This document shows positions 23,032 to 46,945 of a stretch of DNA of 64,000 nucleotides, piece after piece; position 1 is the first letter of the stretch, and each line of letters opens with the position of its first letter. The stretch is from Scylla paramamosain (Eukaryota > Arthropoda > Malacostraca > Decapoda > Portunidae): the NCBI RefSeq assembly GCF_035594125.1, contig NC_087167.1, positions 1,587,501 through 1,651,500 on the forward strand, read 5' to 3'. A program made the translations under genes and the position numbers. The notes below the pieces were generated by a model. That model did not search any database, was not told the DNA's origin, and worked only from the letters and a program-made list of their open reading frames with translations.

Positions 23032-25024
23032 TTATTTAAGCTCTAACATCTCTCAAAATGCAAATAATATTGTCTATCAGAAAATCAGATGAATTCATAA
23101 GTATGCATTCATTCAGCCATCATGAAGATAATGGTACAAACTTTAATTGAAGAGGACATGCAATCCATGAAATAACACATCAAGTTTGTGCTGTTCTAAG
23201 AAAATGAAGCTTCAAGTGAACGGAAACACTTCCAGGTTCCTTTCCAGGAACGGAACACTTCCAGCACCTTCTTGAAAGGATGACACACTACGACAGATCT
23301 CACTCAGATAAATGAGGGAGAAATATACGTCTACATATCAAACCAGCACGTGGCGTAGTAATTTATAGAAACATAATTTACTACACGCTTATGTCACTTA
23401 TGCCATTTGTGTAAATATATATCTGTTAACTTTAATCTCTCTAAACGCTTATCCGCACAAGGTGAATGTTCACGAAAAAAAAAAAAAATAGATAAATAAA
23501 TAAAAAGACATTCAAAGACAAGGACGACTGAAGCGAGTGCTAACGGACATGTTTCAGCGACGAGAATCACAGAGTTGAGACCTTAACAAATATAGCTTAA
23601 AATGTAGGAGAGTATTATGAATGATGACACTGTAAATATGTGATGCCAACTGTAAAGTTTGATCGCTGGGTAAGTAAATGAAACGTCGATAAGAAACACA
23701 ACTATTTTTCTTGTAACTAAAAGTGAACGAAATTTCAAAAGTTAGTGTAATATTTAAGTCAAACTCAGAACTCCTCAGCAAGTAATCAGCCTTCTTCTGG
23801 TGCAGCTTATTGGAATATAACAAAATTACGTGACCTAAAGATTTATGTACTGTCATCGAAGCATATCAAGACGCACTGTAAATATGTTGACACAGAATAA
23901 TTACCGCTTTTTTGTATGAACAACAAATATCTATGTAAAAAGCGGCTCTAAAATAGTATATGTAAGAGATCACGGTGGACTAACTGGTTGATTCAAATAC
24001 TGCGTACTGCTCAAATGATCATACACAAGCTGTCTTCAACTCAACCCACATGCCTCACATAATTACCAAATACCGCGACAAATAACTGCTCACGTTCCTC
24101 CACCCGCAGCATTCCCCACCGGTAGGATTAACTGATGGACAAACGAACAGATCGAATAGGACTGAGGCACTACAGGGCGGGAATAAATGTCAATTTCACG
24201 GTGACGGAGGCTGAATACCTGCCCCTGCGTGGTAACTACTGCCTAGCGGTTTACCTCGTTGAGGGTTTAGGGGGAGAAGCGGAAGGGAGGAAGGGAAATT
24301 CAAGAAAAGGAGAGATTGGTAAAAAGTCACCAGAAAAGCTGGACTATGTTATAGATGCAATACACGAAAATAAAAATACTACTTCCTATTACACAAAACT
24401 CCATTTTTCATCTCGACTTTTGTGCATCAAAACCATAGAAAGTATTTAAATGGCATTCTGATTTTTTTATACTGACGTTTCAAATTTTCACCTAAAAGTA
24501 TAAGAATTTTAAAGATTTTTTCCAATAGCTACGATTTTTGCCTTTCTTTTATCAGCCATACAATAACATACTGGGAAGTCAAAAATTTCAAATATCGACC
24601 AATTTTTCAACAAATATTTGAGTGCAAAACGTTCCGAGACAAATTGGACTGCATATTAGTTAATCGATTCAAACAAATACCATAACGGGATATTGATGAC
24701 TTTCATAACGCGCCACCACACAAGGCCGCCTGGGAGCGCCGCGTCTCACCCGCCAAAGCTCCACCACAGAGAAGGGGCGAATGGGTCAGTGGGAAAATGG
24801 TCTGCTCGTGACTTAAACTCTGCGCTCGATGGTGATTCGTGGTAATTTTTGTATAGGTGGAGTAGCACGCCATCCTGATCCTTGCCGTTGCTTCATGATG
24901 TTGTTGCTGCGTCATAACTCCATTGCCAATACCCGGGGTAGAGATTTTGTGGCGGTACAGCAAAGGAAGGTACTAAATGCAAGGAAGGCTTACACATTGG
25001 TGCATTTGGGTAATAGGCACAAAT
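23032..25024. other. Unique AT-rich stretch
   Basis: A partial duplication of CGGAAACACTTCCAG / CGGAACACTTCCAG occurs at 23221-23265. An A run near 23475 is followed by AAAT units. No gene recognised. Confidence 0.5.
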
Positions 25025-25109
25025 ATATTATTATAATCATTATTATTATTGCAATTATTATTATTATAACTATTATTATTACTATTGTTATTATTATTAT
25101 TATTATTGG
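25025..25109. repeat. Imperfect (ATT)n repeat
   Basis: ATT/TTA triplets interrupted by ATC, GCA, ACT and GTT. Confidence 0.93.
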
Positions 25110-25164
25110 CAGAAATTTACTAAATCGATGAACAAAGAACATATACTGTACATCACTTACATTA

Positions 25165-25165
<1 letters not shown>

Positions 25166-25203
<38 letters not shown>
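25166..25203. repeat. (AC)n microsatellite
   Basis: About 38 bp of AC, 57 bp after the ATT tract. Confidence 0.96.
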
Positions 25204-25204
<1 letters not shown>

Positions 25205-25934
25205 TTTTGTGCGTTGATATTTTCGCCGAAAAATGTGACATTAATATTTCCGTTGGTGAACCTGAAGCCGTTATGGCAGAAACTAATTATTAAAGATGAT
25301 GTAATGAATGGATTGTCACAACATAAGATTAAAATAACAAATAAATACATTGTAAAATTAATGAATAAATAAATAAATATAACTAAGAAAAGATCAATAT
25401 CGTAAAGGGGTTACGTGTATGCCTGCCATGTTGCATTCACTATGACGAAAGTAACAGAAGTGCGTTGCCTTGCCAGTTCCTGTCTATGAGATATAACCCA
25501 TGTCAGTGTAAGTGCAACACGATGTTTTTAGCTTGCAAGTATTCCCTCCTCGGCGGCAAGTTTTACCATTCCTGGAGCACATGCTGAGTGAGCACTCGTT
25601 ACTGGAAATGGATGTGCATACTTTTGAGAAATGTGATGACATGCAACACACTTAGAGAGCGGGCGGGGAAATGCAGCCAAGGAGGAGCGGCACTACATTA
25701 AACATTTTCCCTCGTTGCAAATTACGTTTTCCACTAAAGTTTGTCTCGCAGACCGCATGTTTAGGGAAATGAATGCGTTTTCATCTCTGGTTATTCTACA
25801 AAAAGACTTGGTGATGTCAAATAGGCAAGTTCTAACTATTTTTGAAGTAAGAATTGAGAAATGCTCAATACATTGGAAACATCGAAAAAATAAAGGAAGA
25901 ATACCAACTCATACATGAGTAACTTTTAAGCTCA
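25204..25934. other. Unique non-coding stretch
   Basis: AT-rich, with a short AAAT patch near 25360-25380. Nothing recognised. Confidence 0.5.
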
Positions 25935-28730
<2,796 letters not shown>

Positions 28731-28985
28731 ATGGTGGTGGTGGTGGTGGTGATGTAATGGCGATAATGGTGGCGGTGGTGTTTATGTAAACTGACGTAGA
28801 AGTAGTAGCAGTAGTAGCAGCAGCAGTGGCAGCGGCAGAAACGGCAGCAGCAGCAGCAGCAGGAGCAGCAACAGTAGTAGTAGTAGTAGTAGTGCTGGCG
28901 GTGGTAGTAGTAGTGGTGGTGGTGGTGGTGGTGATGGTGGTGGGTAACAGGTTGTAGTAATCGTCGTCGTCGTCGTCATTGTTGT
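28731..28985. repeat. Mosaic trinucleotide repeat array
   Basis: Successive blocks of GGT, AGT, AGC, AGT, GGT and finally CGT triplets run for about 250 bp with brief interruptions. All are single-base variants of one triplet, as expected if one array mutated and locally re-expanded. Confidence 0.9.
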
Positions 28986-29176
28986 TGGTGTTGAACTTAC
29001 GTTGTTATGAATGAAAACACTAGTAACAATGAACAGGCATGGTGCGGCTAGTTTTGATCGATGGGGAACCAGGCCAAGGATTTAGTGGTTATATTTCCTG
29101 CGTAGTTTCGCTGATGTAGCCTTCTAGACCGCTGCCTGGATTTTCCTTTCCCATCCATCAACAACACCAGCATGTA

Positions 29177-29181
29177 TGACC

Positions 29182-29212
<31 letters not shown>

Positions 29213-29286
29213 AAACAACAACAACAACAACAAGAACTACTACTACTTTTACTACTTCTGCTGCTGCTGCTTACGCTACCATCAAC

Positions 29287-29381
<95 letters not shown>
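29177..29381. repeat. Compound (CAA)n-(CTA)n-(TGC)n-(CA)n repeat
   Basis: CAA triplets to about 29231, then CTA/CTT and TGC triplets to about 29270, then about 94 bp of perfect CA at 29288-29381. Confidence 0.95.
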
Positions 29382-29383
<2 letters not shown>

Positions 29384-29981
29384 TATTAAAAGAAGTCTAT
29401 TAATGGGAGGCAACAGCATTAAAGAGAATCATTTAACAGAAAGGGGTGATCCTCCATCTTAGGAAAACACACTGGTGAATATTATACATCTTCGTCAAAT
29501 TTACCTTCATGTATTTCCTCTCTTCCTCAGGTAAGAAGAACGTGAGCAGAGGGGAGTAAGGTGACCTCAGCCCTGCGTGTTATGAGAGGAAGGGTGAGTG
29601 TTACTGTGCTTAGCGATACTAACCCAGGCAAGGGGAGACTTAAAGGAAGGTTATATTTAGAGACCAAAGTTTCTGCAAGGTAGTGCTCGTTACGCGCTAA
29701 AGGAAAGGGGAACTGTGGCGCATACTCACATATAGAACATCACCTTTCCGGCAACTTTCCCTTCAGGTTATTGCAGACATGCATTTCATGACCGAGGGTA
29801 ATACTAAGGATATTGCTGGAGTCTTTGGTCCCGAGGGAGCAATTACAAGAACATAAGAAAAACACTAACCATGGAGAGGCAGGAAAGTTGAGGCAAAGTA
29901 TTAGAAGGAAGCACCTCAAAACATAACTGACTGGTTCTTCTGGTTCTTTCCGTTTTTTATATTTTTTATACGCATTGTAAT
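29382..29981. other. Unique non-coding stretch
   Basis: Contains a 13-base word GAACATAAGAAAA near 29849, shared with the tail of the CR1-like element at 34.7 kb. Flanking bases do not match, so no element is called. Confidence 0.5.
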
Positions 29982-30455
29982 GGCTCAAGTATAAGGCTAT
30001 TGTGGGTCACCTCCCTATCATCTATAGCACGAGAATAGGCTGTGTTAAACCAAGGTTTGGAAGGTTTAGGTCCAGAGAAATTGAGGAATGTACGCCTCCA
30101 TTCAAGACATAAGCACCACTGTTATGCGCTCAGGACACAGAGACGGGCCTCTAACACAGAAACATTGGTCATTCCATGGAAAATCAGTGTAATACCTTCT
30201 AAGGTCCCGTCAACTAGTAGACAGAAAACATCAGAGGCTCCTCCGCTTTGGGGGATCCTCTGGAGGAATTGGAGCAATAGAACAAGATACAAATATGAGA
30301 CTGTGATCGGAGGAGCCGAACGGAAAAAATAGGTTGACAGCATAAGAAGAAGGATCAGAAGTGAGAAAAGGTCAAGAATGTTGGGCGTATCGCCAAGACG
30401 ATCAGGAATACGAGTAGGGTGTTGTACCAGTTGTTCTAGGTCGTGAGGATAGCAG
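29982..30455 (-). mobile_element. Endonuclease-domain fragment of a jockey-like LINE
   Basis: The minus strand encodes a broken apurinic-type endonuclease, the domain that nicks target DNA during LINE insertion. One frame reads [18 protein letters not shown], then NILDLF. After a one-base deletion the next frame carries GSSDHSLI, whose Ser-Asp-His is the hallmark of this endonuclease family, followed by [12 protein letters not shown]. Further on come DFPWND and KPWFNTAYSRAI, typical of the linker after the domain. At least two frameshifts and several stops show it is dead. No reverse transcriptase follows, so it is truncated at the 3' side. Family assignment is from memory of crab LINEs. Confidence 0.85.
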
Positions 30456-31355
30456 GACACTTAAGGTCGATACCAGGGAAGCAGTCCGAACTCGGGACAT
30501 TTGTGGTTCCCTCCCCAGAAAAAAAAAAAATAAAAAAATGCATAAAATTATTTGTTTCGAGCCGCGGAATGATGTTGCAATTTTGTTTCTACAAAATAAA
30601 TGATACAAAAACAATAACATATGACAACATCATTCGCATTACTGTACTTTGTAGCATTCACTAGAAAATCCACAAACTATTACCCGTAAAAAAAAAATAA
30701 ATAATAAATAAATAAATAAAAAAAAAAATCAGGCCAATAAACAAACCTCAATAAACGACCCTTAATTTTTCCCACGCCAGGAGAGCACCAGTCAAATCTC
30801 GCTCAATGGAAATCATCAGCCCTCAAGTGAAATAAGCCCAGACCAATCAAACACCATGAAAAGCCTTGCAGCCCCAATTCCCTTGATCACATATTCCACG
30901 TTGTGTCGCTTCATTAACACTCACAGTCGAGGGTCACTCTATTGGCTCTCCAAAGGGCGGGACTACAGACTCGTCCTCACGCGCGCACCTCGCCCACACC
31001 TCATTATATTTCGTCACCTCTTTTGACACACCTCAACCTCAATGACCTTAGAGAGTTTCCCAATTACACTTGTAGAACGTAATTCGTGATACTAAATCTT
31101 GACAAAATAATGAAAAAAAGGCAATATAATACACGTAAATGTATCCCAAGCCAGACGCTGCTCCCGTCCCCTCTAAAAAAGGAAATAAAAAGAAAAAATA
31201 ATTTAAAGTCTATAAATATCTGTGAAAGAAATTATTAATGAATTTCTTTCAGAGAAATTGCTACTAATCACGGCAATTAAAGAAGATGGTAATGACGATA
31301 ATAATTTAGGACTATATTTTGAGCAAAGTTGGAAAGTGCAGTTAACAAGTAAAAC
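30456..31355. other. Unique non-coding stretch
   Basis: A-rich runs at 30518-30537 and 30687-30729 (AAAT units). An inverted CCAAT word (ATTGG) and a GGGCGGG word lie close together at about 30940-30965 with no transcription unit visible beside them. A small hairpin lies at 31223-31251. Confidence 0.45.
31223..31251. repeat. 11-bp inverted repeat
   Basis: TGAAAGAAATT and its exact reverse complement AATTTCTTTCA are separated by 7 bases. AT-rich, so it could be chance. Confidence 0.8.
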
Positions 31356-32511
<1,156 letters not shown>

Positions 32512-33100
32512 GTAGGAAAATATCTCTCAACAGGTATTCATGGCAAGCAGTACTGATGCACAACTAAGAATTTTTCATTAATTTTACTTTCCCATGTTTA
32601 TTTCTCCATCAAGATCTGACGTTCTCATGCGGAAAAATTTGATGAAAAGAAAAAAAATCCAACAAAAATATTTCAATCACTAACCGAACACACCCTCAAG
32701 CAGGTTCTTATTAGATGATGTAATTAGACTTAATTGGACACTGAGTAATAAAAAAGCTGCGTGATTCTTAAATTCAAGTTTCTCAGGCACAACGTAATTG
32801 TGAATTCCTCTCAGGTACCTTGAAAAGAATGCTTAATACGAGAATTACCATTAATGCCTTAGAAAGCAGAGACCTCACAATAGCCATAAGAGGAATACCG
32901 CTCGGCTTCCTCTTACCGCCACTATTGTATTTCCTATTAATTCCCTTGCGCTGGTAAACCGGAAGGGCAACCCGGAAGTGTCTGTGTGTAAAATAAAATG
33001 TGATTGGCTAAAAAGTAAATGCAGCACTGACTAATGAACAATTTTGTCTGAAGCGCTGTAAGTCGAACCATATTCACAATCAATAACAATATACACTAGT
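32512..33100. other. Unique non-coding stretch
   Basis: AT-rich, nothing recognised, ending at the LINE fragment. Confidence 0.5.
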
Positions 33101-33425
33101 AGCTATTGGCCTTATCAAATCCTCTTTTCTGGTTGTCTTCAGCCTCTTTTTCATCGCCGCAATGCTGCATCTCTTGCTATTTTCTACCGCTATTTTTGCG
33201 CGTACTGCTCTTCTGATCTTATTGACTGGAAGCCTCCCCTCCTCCCGCGGCCTCGCTGTACACGCCTTTCTACTTTCTCTCACCCTTATTCTGTTCACCT
33301 CTCTAATGCAAAAGATAACCAGTATTCTCAACCATCATTTCCTTTTTTGGTAAACTCTGGAACTCCCTGCCTGTTTTTGTATTTCCTCCTTCTTATGATT
33401 TGAACTTTTTCAAGAGAGAGGGTTT
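33101..33425 (+). pseudogene. Reverse-transcriptase ORF, C-terminal remnant
   Basis: Reading frames in order: AIGLIKSSFL; after a shift, CLQPLFHRRNAASLAIFYRYF, CSSDLIDW, RPRCTRLSTFSHPYSVHLSN; after another shift near 33345, GKLWNSLPVFVFPPSYDLNF then FKRE. The HRRN-SL-FYRYF, STFSHPYSV and LWNSLP-VFPPSYDL words are those I associate with the C-terminal tail of crab jockey-like proteins, downstream of the polymerase catalytic core, which is missing. Two frameshifts make it non-functional. Confidence 0.82.
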
Positions 33426-33541
33426 AAGACACTTGACCCCCGTTTTTCGGCAATATTTTTAACTTTTCTTTGAGGACTGGTACTCTAGTGTGCCTTTTTT
33501 TAGCGTCTTTGTTGCCCTTGGCCTTACAGAAAAAAAAAAAG
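33101..33541 (+). mobile_element. 3' end of a jockey-like LINE with poly-A
   Basis: The C-terminal part of a non-LTR reverse-transcriptase ORF is followed by a 3' UTR of about 110 bp and a 12-base A run at about 33530-33541. The UTR carries GGACTGG, AGTGTGCC, a T run and GTTGCCCTTGGCC, the same word order as the minus-strand fragment at 7447-7560. The endonuclease fragment at 29982-30455 is probably the same family but lies in the opposite orientation. No target-site duplication could be identified by eye. Confidence 0.82.
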
Positions 33542-34718
<1,177 letters not shown>

Positions 34719-35285
34719 ACATAAGAACATAAGAAAATAATGGAGTTACCAAGCCTACACATGGTATTCCCTTTATGAAACATACCTATTTCCACCTATA
34801 GTCCTCACCCATACATTTGTCTAATCTTCTTTTAAAGTTCTCTACTAACTTAGCATTAACAACCTGATTATTGAGTCCGTTCCATTCATCTGCCAATCTA
34901 TTTGAGAACTAATTCCTTCCTATCTTTCTTGAACCTAATTTTTTCAAGCTTGAACTCATTATTTCTTGTTCCATCTTGATTACTGATCCTGAAAATTTTG
35001 CGTATGTTCCCTTTGTTATATCCCCTATACCACTTAAAGATTTCTATCAGGTCCCCTCTTAAACTAATTCAGCTTCAGTCTCGTTTCGTAAGGAATACCC
35101 CTTATCTCCTGTATCCTTTTAGTTCTTTGTACTGATTCTAATAGACCTATATCCTTCCTGTAATATTGGGACCACAAAGGCACAGCATAGTCTAGATGAG
35201 GTCTGCCAAAGCCCAAATATTACTTCGGGACTACTTTTAACACTTCTAATACCTAATACCCGATTTGCTCTGCTATTTCCTTGAA
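34719..35285 (-). mobile_element. CR1-like LINE, 5'-truncated 3' end
   Basis: On the minus strand this holds the last part of a reverse-transcriptase ORF, a stop codon at about 34786, a 3' UTR of roughly 67 bp and the end TTTTCTTATGTTCTTATG, in which the 8-base unit TTCTTATG is repeated. Ending in a short octamer repeat instead of poly-A is a hallmark of CR1-type LINEs, so I place it there; the exact clade is an inference. Only the 3' portion is present, typical of aborted reverse transcription. Confidence 0.83.
34786..35280 (-). pseudogene. CR1-like reverse transcriptase, C-terminal remnant
   Basis: Fragments in order: RANRVLGIRSVKSSPEVIF; RPHLDYAVPLWSQYYRKDI then GLLESVQRTKR and IRGIPYETRLKLN; after a shift SLRGDLIEIFKWYRGYNKG, RISNQDGTRNNEFKLEKIRF; after another shift NRLADEWNGLNNQVV, NFKRRLDKCM and the stop. 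RPHLDY-x-W, LE-VQRR, LRGDLIE-FK and the NR-x-x-x-WN-L tail are well known in the thumb and C-terminal region of LINE reverse transcriptases. The catalytic aspartate motif lies upstream of the truncation. At least three frame breaks. Confidence 0.85.
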
Positions 35286-35673
<388 letters not shown>

Positions 35674-35891
35674 GGTATCCGCACAGAGACCACCGTGATG
35701 CATATATTAAATCGCAACATCCCTTCTGTCAGCCTCCCTTCCTGCCATCCTCTCGCTGTCACCCTCCCTGTGCCCGAAATTACCAAACTCTGGTGCTCTT
35801 CCCGCAGGCTTTGATCACTCGTTAATTAAAAGATTTTATCAGTAGCACACTGTTCTAAAGATGTGATCATCAGGAGGGGCCACGTGAATAA

Positions 35892-37449
<1,558 letters not shown>

Positions 37450-37506
<57 letters not shown>
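37450..37506. repeat. (CA)n microsatellite
   Basis: About 57 bp of perfect CA. Confidence 0.97.
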
Positions 37507-37510
<4 letters not shown>

Positions 37511-37986
37511 CACTCTATAAAACGATCAGATTCTTTCCATTTAAATTACTAAATCACTACCTTGCTAATACACTTCGCCTCATTACGTTTACCAAGCACA
37601 TTATATCTCACCCAATTGATAGGAAACCAATAGCAAAAGAATAAAAATACAAGTAACTTCCCTTCTATCGGAGACAGAAAGCAACATTTTTAGATGCCTC
37701 ATTTGAGCTTAACGAATCTGCCAATAAAGGTGGAATGGAGAATAGATTAATTCTAAAGAGCATTACTCCGGGCCAAGTTCATCACGCGGGCCCGGTGTCA
37801 ATGGGGAAGCGCGAAGCACGTCAGCAAAATTACCGGTGACTAAATTACGCCATTTCATCAGAGCTGCTAACGCCAGCGGACGTCCATTAGTGGATTTAAC
37901 ATCTGTCAGGGTAGAACGATTACAACAAGTATTGCCAGATTGTATTTAGGAACTTCTACACCAGCCAGTCACCACACGCGTCCTCA

Positions 37987-37989
<3 letters not shown>
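37507..37989. other. Unique non-coding stretch
   Basis: A GC-richer segment at 37770-37920 carries several CpGs. No frame of note. Confidence 0.5.

Positions 37990-38068
<79 letters not shown>
37990..38068. repeat. (CT)n microsatellite
   Basis: About 78 bp of perfect CT. Confidence 0.98.
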
Positions 38069-38070
<2 letters not shown>

Positions 38071-38666
38071 TTTATATGGAAATGTCACTGGTCAACAAAG
38101 GCTTACAAAACAGGTGTGAATGGAAAATCCATTTAAATGCCGATTCCTCGCATTAAACCAAAAAACAAGAAAATCCTAGATTCAGAGAGGTCCCCCGCGC
38201 TCCAAGGCTTACCATTGAAATGAATGTAGTAAGGACAGAGTTTAAGTGCTGCATTAGTATATTGGACAAAAGATATATGATAGTAAACACACCATGTTGG
38301 GACTAGTGACTTTGAAAGCTGCAGAAAAACATACGAGAAGCAACATTGCCGCCGACTACAAGGTACCGGAAAAGTAAAAAATTCAAATATTAATTCGTGA
38401 AGGGAAAATTTTTAAAAATACATTCAATTAAAACGTGCTCGATAAATGGTGCAGCCACATTCATGAGTTGGTTCTGCGAAGTACATACACTACTTGCTGG
38501 TGACGAATAAAAATAGTTTTTACAACGTGCCTTTCCCGGTCTGACTTTTCATTGAAAAAGTAAATAGAAAGAACTCTTAATGAACCCTGCAGTGAATGGC
38601 TGACACTTTCATTTCCTTTTGCCGAGTTTTGTTGGAACGCGTTGGTTTGCTGCTGTTCTATTCTAT

Positions 38667-38671
<5 letters not shown>
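38069..38671. other. Unique non-coding stretch
   Basis: Nothing recognised. Confidence 0.5.

Positions 38672-38737
<66 letters not shown>
38672..38737. repeat. (GT)n microsatellite
   Basis: About 66 bp, preceded by a GTGTAT word. Confidence 0.97.
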
Positions 38738-38738
<1 letters not shown>

Positions 38739-39087
38739 AGGAAACTCCATTTACACAGCGACGATCAAGACATTTTAAACTTCAACCAAATTATCACAAC
38801 ATTCTAGTACAAGCAGCCATTCGCTAACAGTACGAGCGCCTACCCCTCTGGCTATTACGGGTCAATACATTGCCGACTTGCCGCAGGTCTCCATATCACA
38901 CAGTCAATATATACTTAGCCTCTAGCAGCACCGCCGCCATAAGCTCACCGCACACCCCTCCTTAGCGCTTCACTACAACCCACCCCAGCCGCCTTGAGGA
39001 ACACCACAGAGGCGACGGAGAGTGAGTGGCCTCTTGAATAATGTAATAATATCCAGATTATTCGGCATGTTGTAAGGGAGCCTGTGC

Positions 39088-39089
<2 letters not shown>

Positions 39090-39163
<74 letters not shown>
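39090..39163. repeat. (TG)n microsatellite
   Basis: About 74 bp of perfect TG, in the same sense as the GT tract 350 bp upstream. Confidence 0.97.
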
Positions 39164-39164
<1 letters not shown>

Positions 39165-39409
39165 CCTTCAGGTAGTTTTATGATTTTATTTAACAATAGT
39201 TAAGCAAGGAGTTACAGCGAATTGAGGAATATTGTTTCTTGTTGTACTCTGAACTCAACTTTTCAGCTCTTACTGAAAAGAAAAAAAAAGAAAAAGGAAA
39301 AAAACAAACAACTTTATGCATGTTTTTGAGCCGCCATATACTAACACCCCAATGGAGATATCTGGAAATTGATAAAACTAAATCTGAATACATATATATG
39401 AGTTGTTAT

Positions 39410-40642
<1,233 letters not shown>

Positions 40643-40732
<90 letters not shown>
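40643..40732. repeat. (CT)n microsatellite
   Basis: About 90 bp of perfect CT. Confidence 0.98.
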
Positions 40733-41998
<1,266 letters not shown>

Positions 41999-42135
41999 CT
42001 TTGGTGGGATTAGTGTTCAGCTTCCCTGTACATATTCCTGCGTGTCCTGCGTGTTACTACTCCACTGCAATTAGATATTACTTCATATATTAGGTTTGTT
42101 TCTCTATGAAAGCAATAAATTGATCAAAACAAAAC

Positions 42136-42140
<5 letters not shown>

Positions 42141-42211
<71 letters not shown>
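42141..42211. repeat. (CT)n microsatellite
   Basis: About 71 bp of perfect CT, preceded by AAAAC units. Confidence 0.98.
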
Positions 42212-42215
<4 letters not shown>

Positions 42216-42800
42216 AGTCTATCTATCCATGTTCCCTTCCCATGCCCAAACTAAGGTCCACTTTTTATGAAGGCCGCCAGTATGGGGCGAATAGCAGCCT
42301 GGTGGCGGCACTGACCCGCAAGAGACGAAAGCATCTGGGTGATTTGCATCCAATTTCCATGTTATGCACCAGCAGGGATGGCTCGGTCCTATTAGTAACC
42401 TGATGGCGCAGGCTCCCCTCAAAAACACAAAAGATAAGACATGTTAAAGGATTTGAAGGATTATAGTTCATTACCGTATATGATAAAGGAAAATAATTAG
42501 AGATTGTTACTCCAGATAGTCATAAAAATAAAAGGTTTAATATCTTTTTCTCTCATATACTAGTGTTCCTATTGTTACACCCCTTCCACATGATAATCGC
42601 ATCGTTTCTCCTCTCCTGTAATAGTTGTTATTCATGACTATTCATTTAGTTTTCAAGCGTGTATTCTTCATACCTTACGTTCATACCTCGCTTCCCAATC
42701 CATGTTTTTTTTTTTTACTTATGCGCTTTTGTTCTTTTTTTTTTTCTATATCACCACTTTATAGGGCAAGAATAACCTCAAACAGCACAGGCAAGAATTT

Positions 42801-42803
<3 letters not shown>
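42212..42803. other. Unique non-coding stretch
   Basis: GC-balanced at 42220-42430 with overlapping minus frames of about 69 codons and no domain, then AT-rich. Confidence 0.5.

Positions 42804-42837
<34 letters not shown>
42804..42837. repeat. (CT)n microsatellite
   Basis: Short perfect CT tract. Confidence 0.95.
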
Positions 42838-43704
<867 letters not shown>

Positions 43705-44074
43705 AAATTTAATCCTTTCCCTCGCACATCTTCCAAGTTAGCGTAGCAAGCAATTACATCTTTGTTTAGTATTCAGCTCGCCAATGACTCCACCCTTTTG
43801 TCCTTCCTTCCTCTCCCCTCGCCTTATGATCTTTCCACTGCATCGTCTTTCAGCCATCCGTCCTCTTAAGTATTTTTTTCCGTCACCCTCTCCCTCTTCC
43901 TTTCTTTCTTGTTCTTTATCATCTTTCTTCTCTTCCCGCACCCGCTTTATTCATCATTTCCGTTATATAGACCAATACACGACACTGTATGACAAGTCTG
44001 GCGTTGCGTTCCCATTTTTACTACTGACAGAAAATTTTATACTTGAAAATACCACATAACCTTGAAAATATCAC

Positions 44075-44078
<4 letters not shown>

Positions 44079-44159
<81 letters not shown>
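44079..44159. repeat. (CT)n microsatellite
   Basis: About 80 bp of perfect CT. Confidence 0.98.
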
Positions 44160-44164
<5 letters not shown>

Positions 44165-44831
44165 TTTACTCCTTTATATCCCTGTCTTTCCTTCCCCGCC
44201 TTCTATCACTCTCTGCGTCATTCTCAAAGGGGAAAAAGTTGTCATCCATCATCATTTTTTCTAGTATTCTCTCGCAGATGTTGGTGGACCCTTAAGCGAG
44301 ACTGGAAAGGACGTGAAGATATTGTGTTTCTTGTCACTTGATGAGACTTTATATATCTAATGAAACCACACACCACCGAGGGACACAGATTCATCTCGCG
44401 TTACAGTAATGCGTCTGCCAGAGGAACTGACCGGACTTTCTTAATGACACTAGCGCCTTTTATGTCCGTTTGTTTTAGGTTACATTCTCCGGAAGCAGGA
44501 AGTTAGAAACGGTAAGGAAGGGAGTAAGAATATTATTTGATTTATTACATTACCACTGACTAAATTGATCTAATCTGCTTACATATTATTTTCCTTTCCA
44601 TTACACGACCCTCAGGTCATCGCTCCATCAATCACTGTAATGTAATGACATGAATTTTTAATTATTGATAAATTTGTTTAAAACGGTTAACCACACAGAA
44701 AGAGCGAGTGGGGATGGAACCTTTGACAGGATACTTAACCTCTGAATTGTTGTTCCTTCCCCTCAATCATAATAAAACGGCCCCGTGCAAGTTTTAACAC
44801 ACTTTTCTAATTCTGGCTAATCTTTTCGGCT
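44160..44831. other. Unique non-coding stretch
   Basis: Nothing recognised. Confidence 0.5.
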
Positions 44832-44880
44832 TTACTCTTTCGGGACTGGCATCTCAGTGTTTTATTTATTTATTTATTTT
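44832..44880 (+). mobile_element. Short relic of a jockey-like LINE 3' UTR
   Basis: CTTTCGGGACTGGCATCTCAGTG matches the 3' UTR word order seen at 7447-7560 and 33465-33500. It then breaks into ATTT repeats instead of continuing with the TTGCCCTTGGCC end. About 25 diagnostic bases only, so this is tentative. Confidence 0.5.
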
Positions 44881-46717
<1,837 letters not shown>

Positions 46718-46945
46718 ACACACACAACTACCCTCCCTTCCTCCCCTCGCCTATCTCAGTCACAGTCTCTCTCTCTCCAGCTTGTCTCTACACCGCCGCT
46801 CCTCCCCCTCCTGTCCCTTCGAGTACACAGTCCTCCCCTCATCAATCTGTCAGCCCTCCGCTTAGTCCTGCTCGTCCCAATGAAAAAGTATCTCCACTCT
46901 TTCCCATTCGTCCTATGTGGCATCTGGAAGGGGACTCCAAGCATC

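Noticed and set aside
29846..29862. GAACATAAGAAAA word shared with the CR1-like tail at 34.7 kb
   Set aside because: Only 13 bases match, with no similarity beyond, so a second element cannot be claimed.
30042..30332. 96-codon plus frame
   Set aside because: It is the antisense shadow of the LINE endonuclease fragment, which has clear family motifs on the minus strand.
30940..30966. CCAAT-like and GC-box words close together
   Set aside because: Common short motifs; no start site, exon or conserved spacing supports a promoter.
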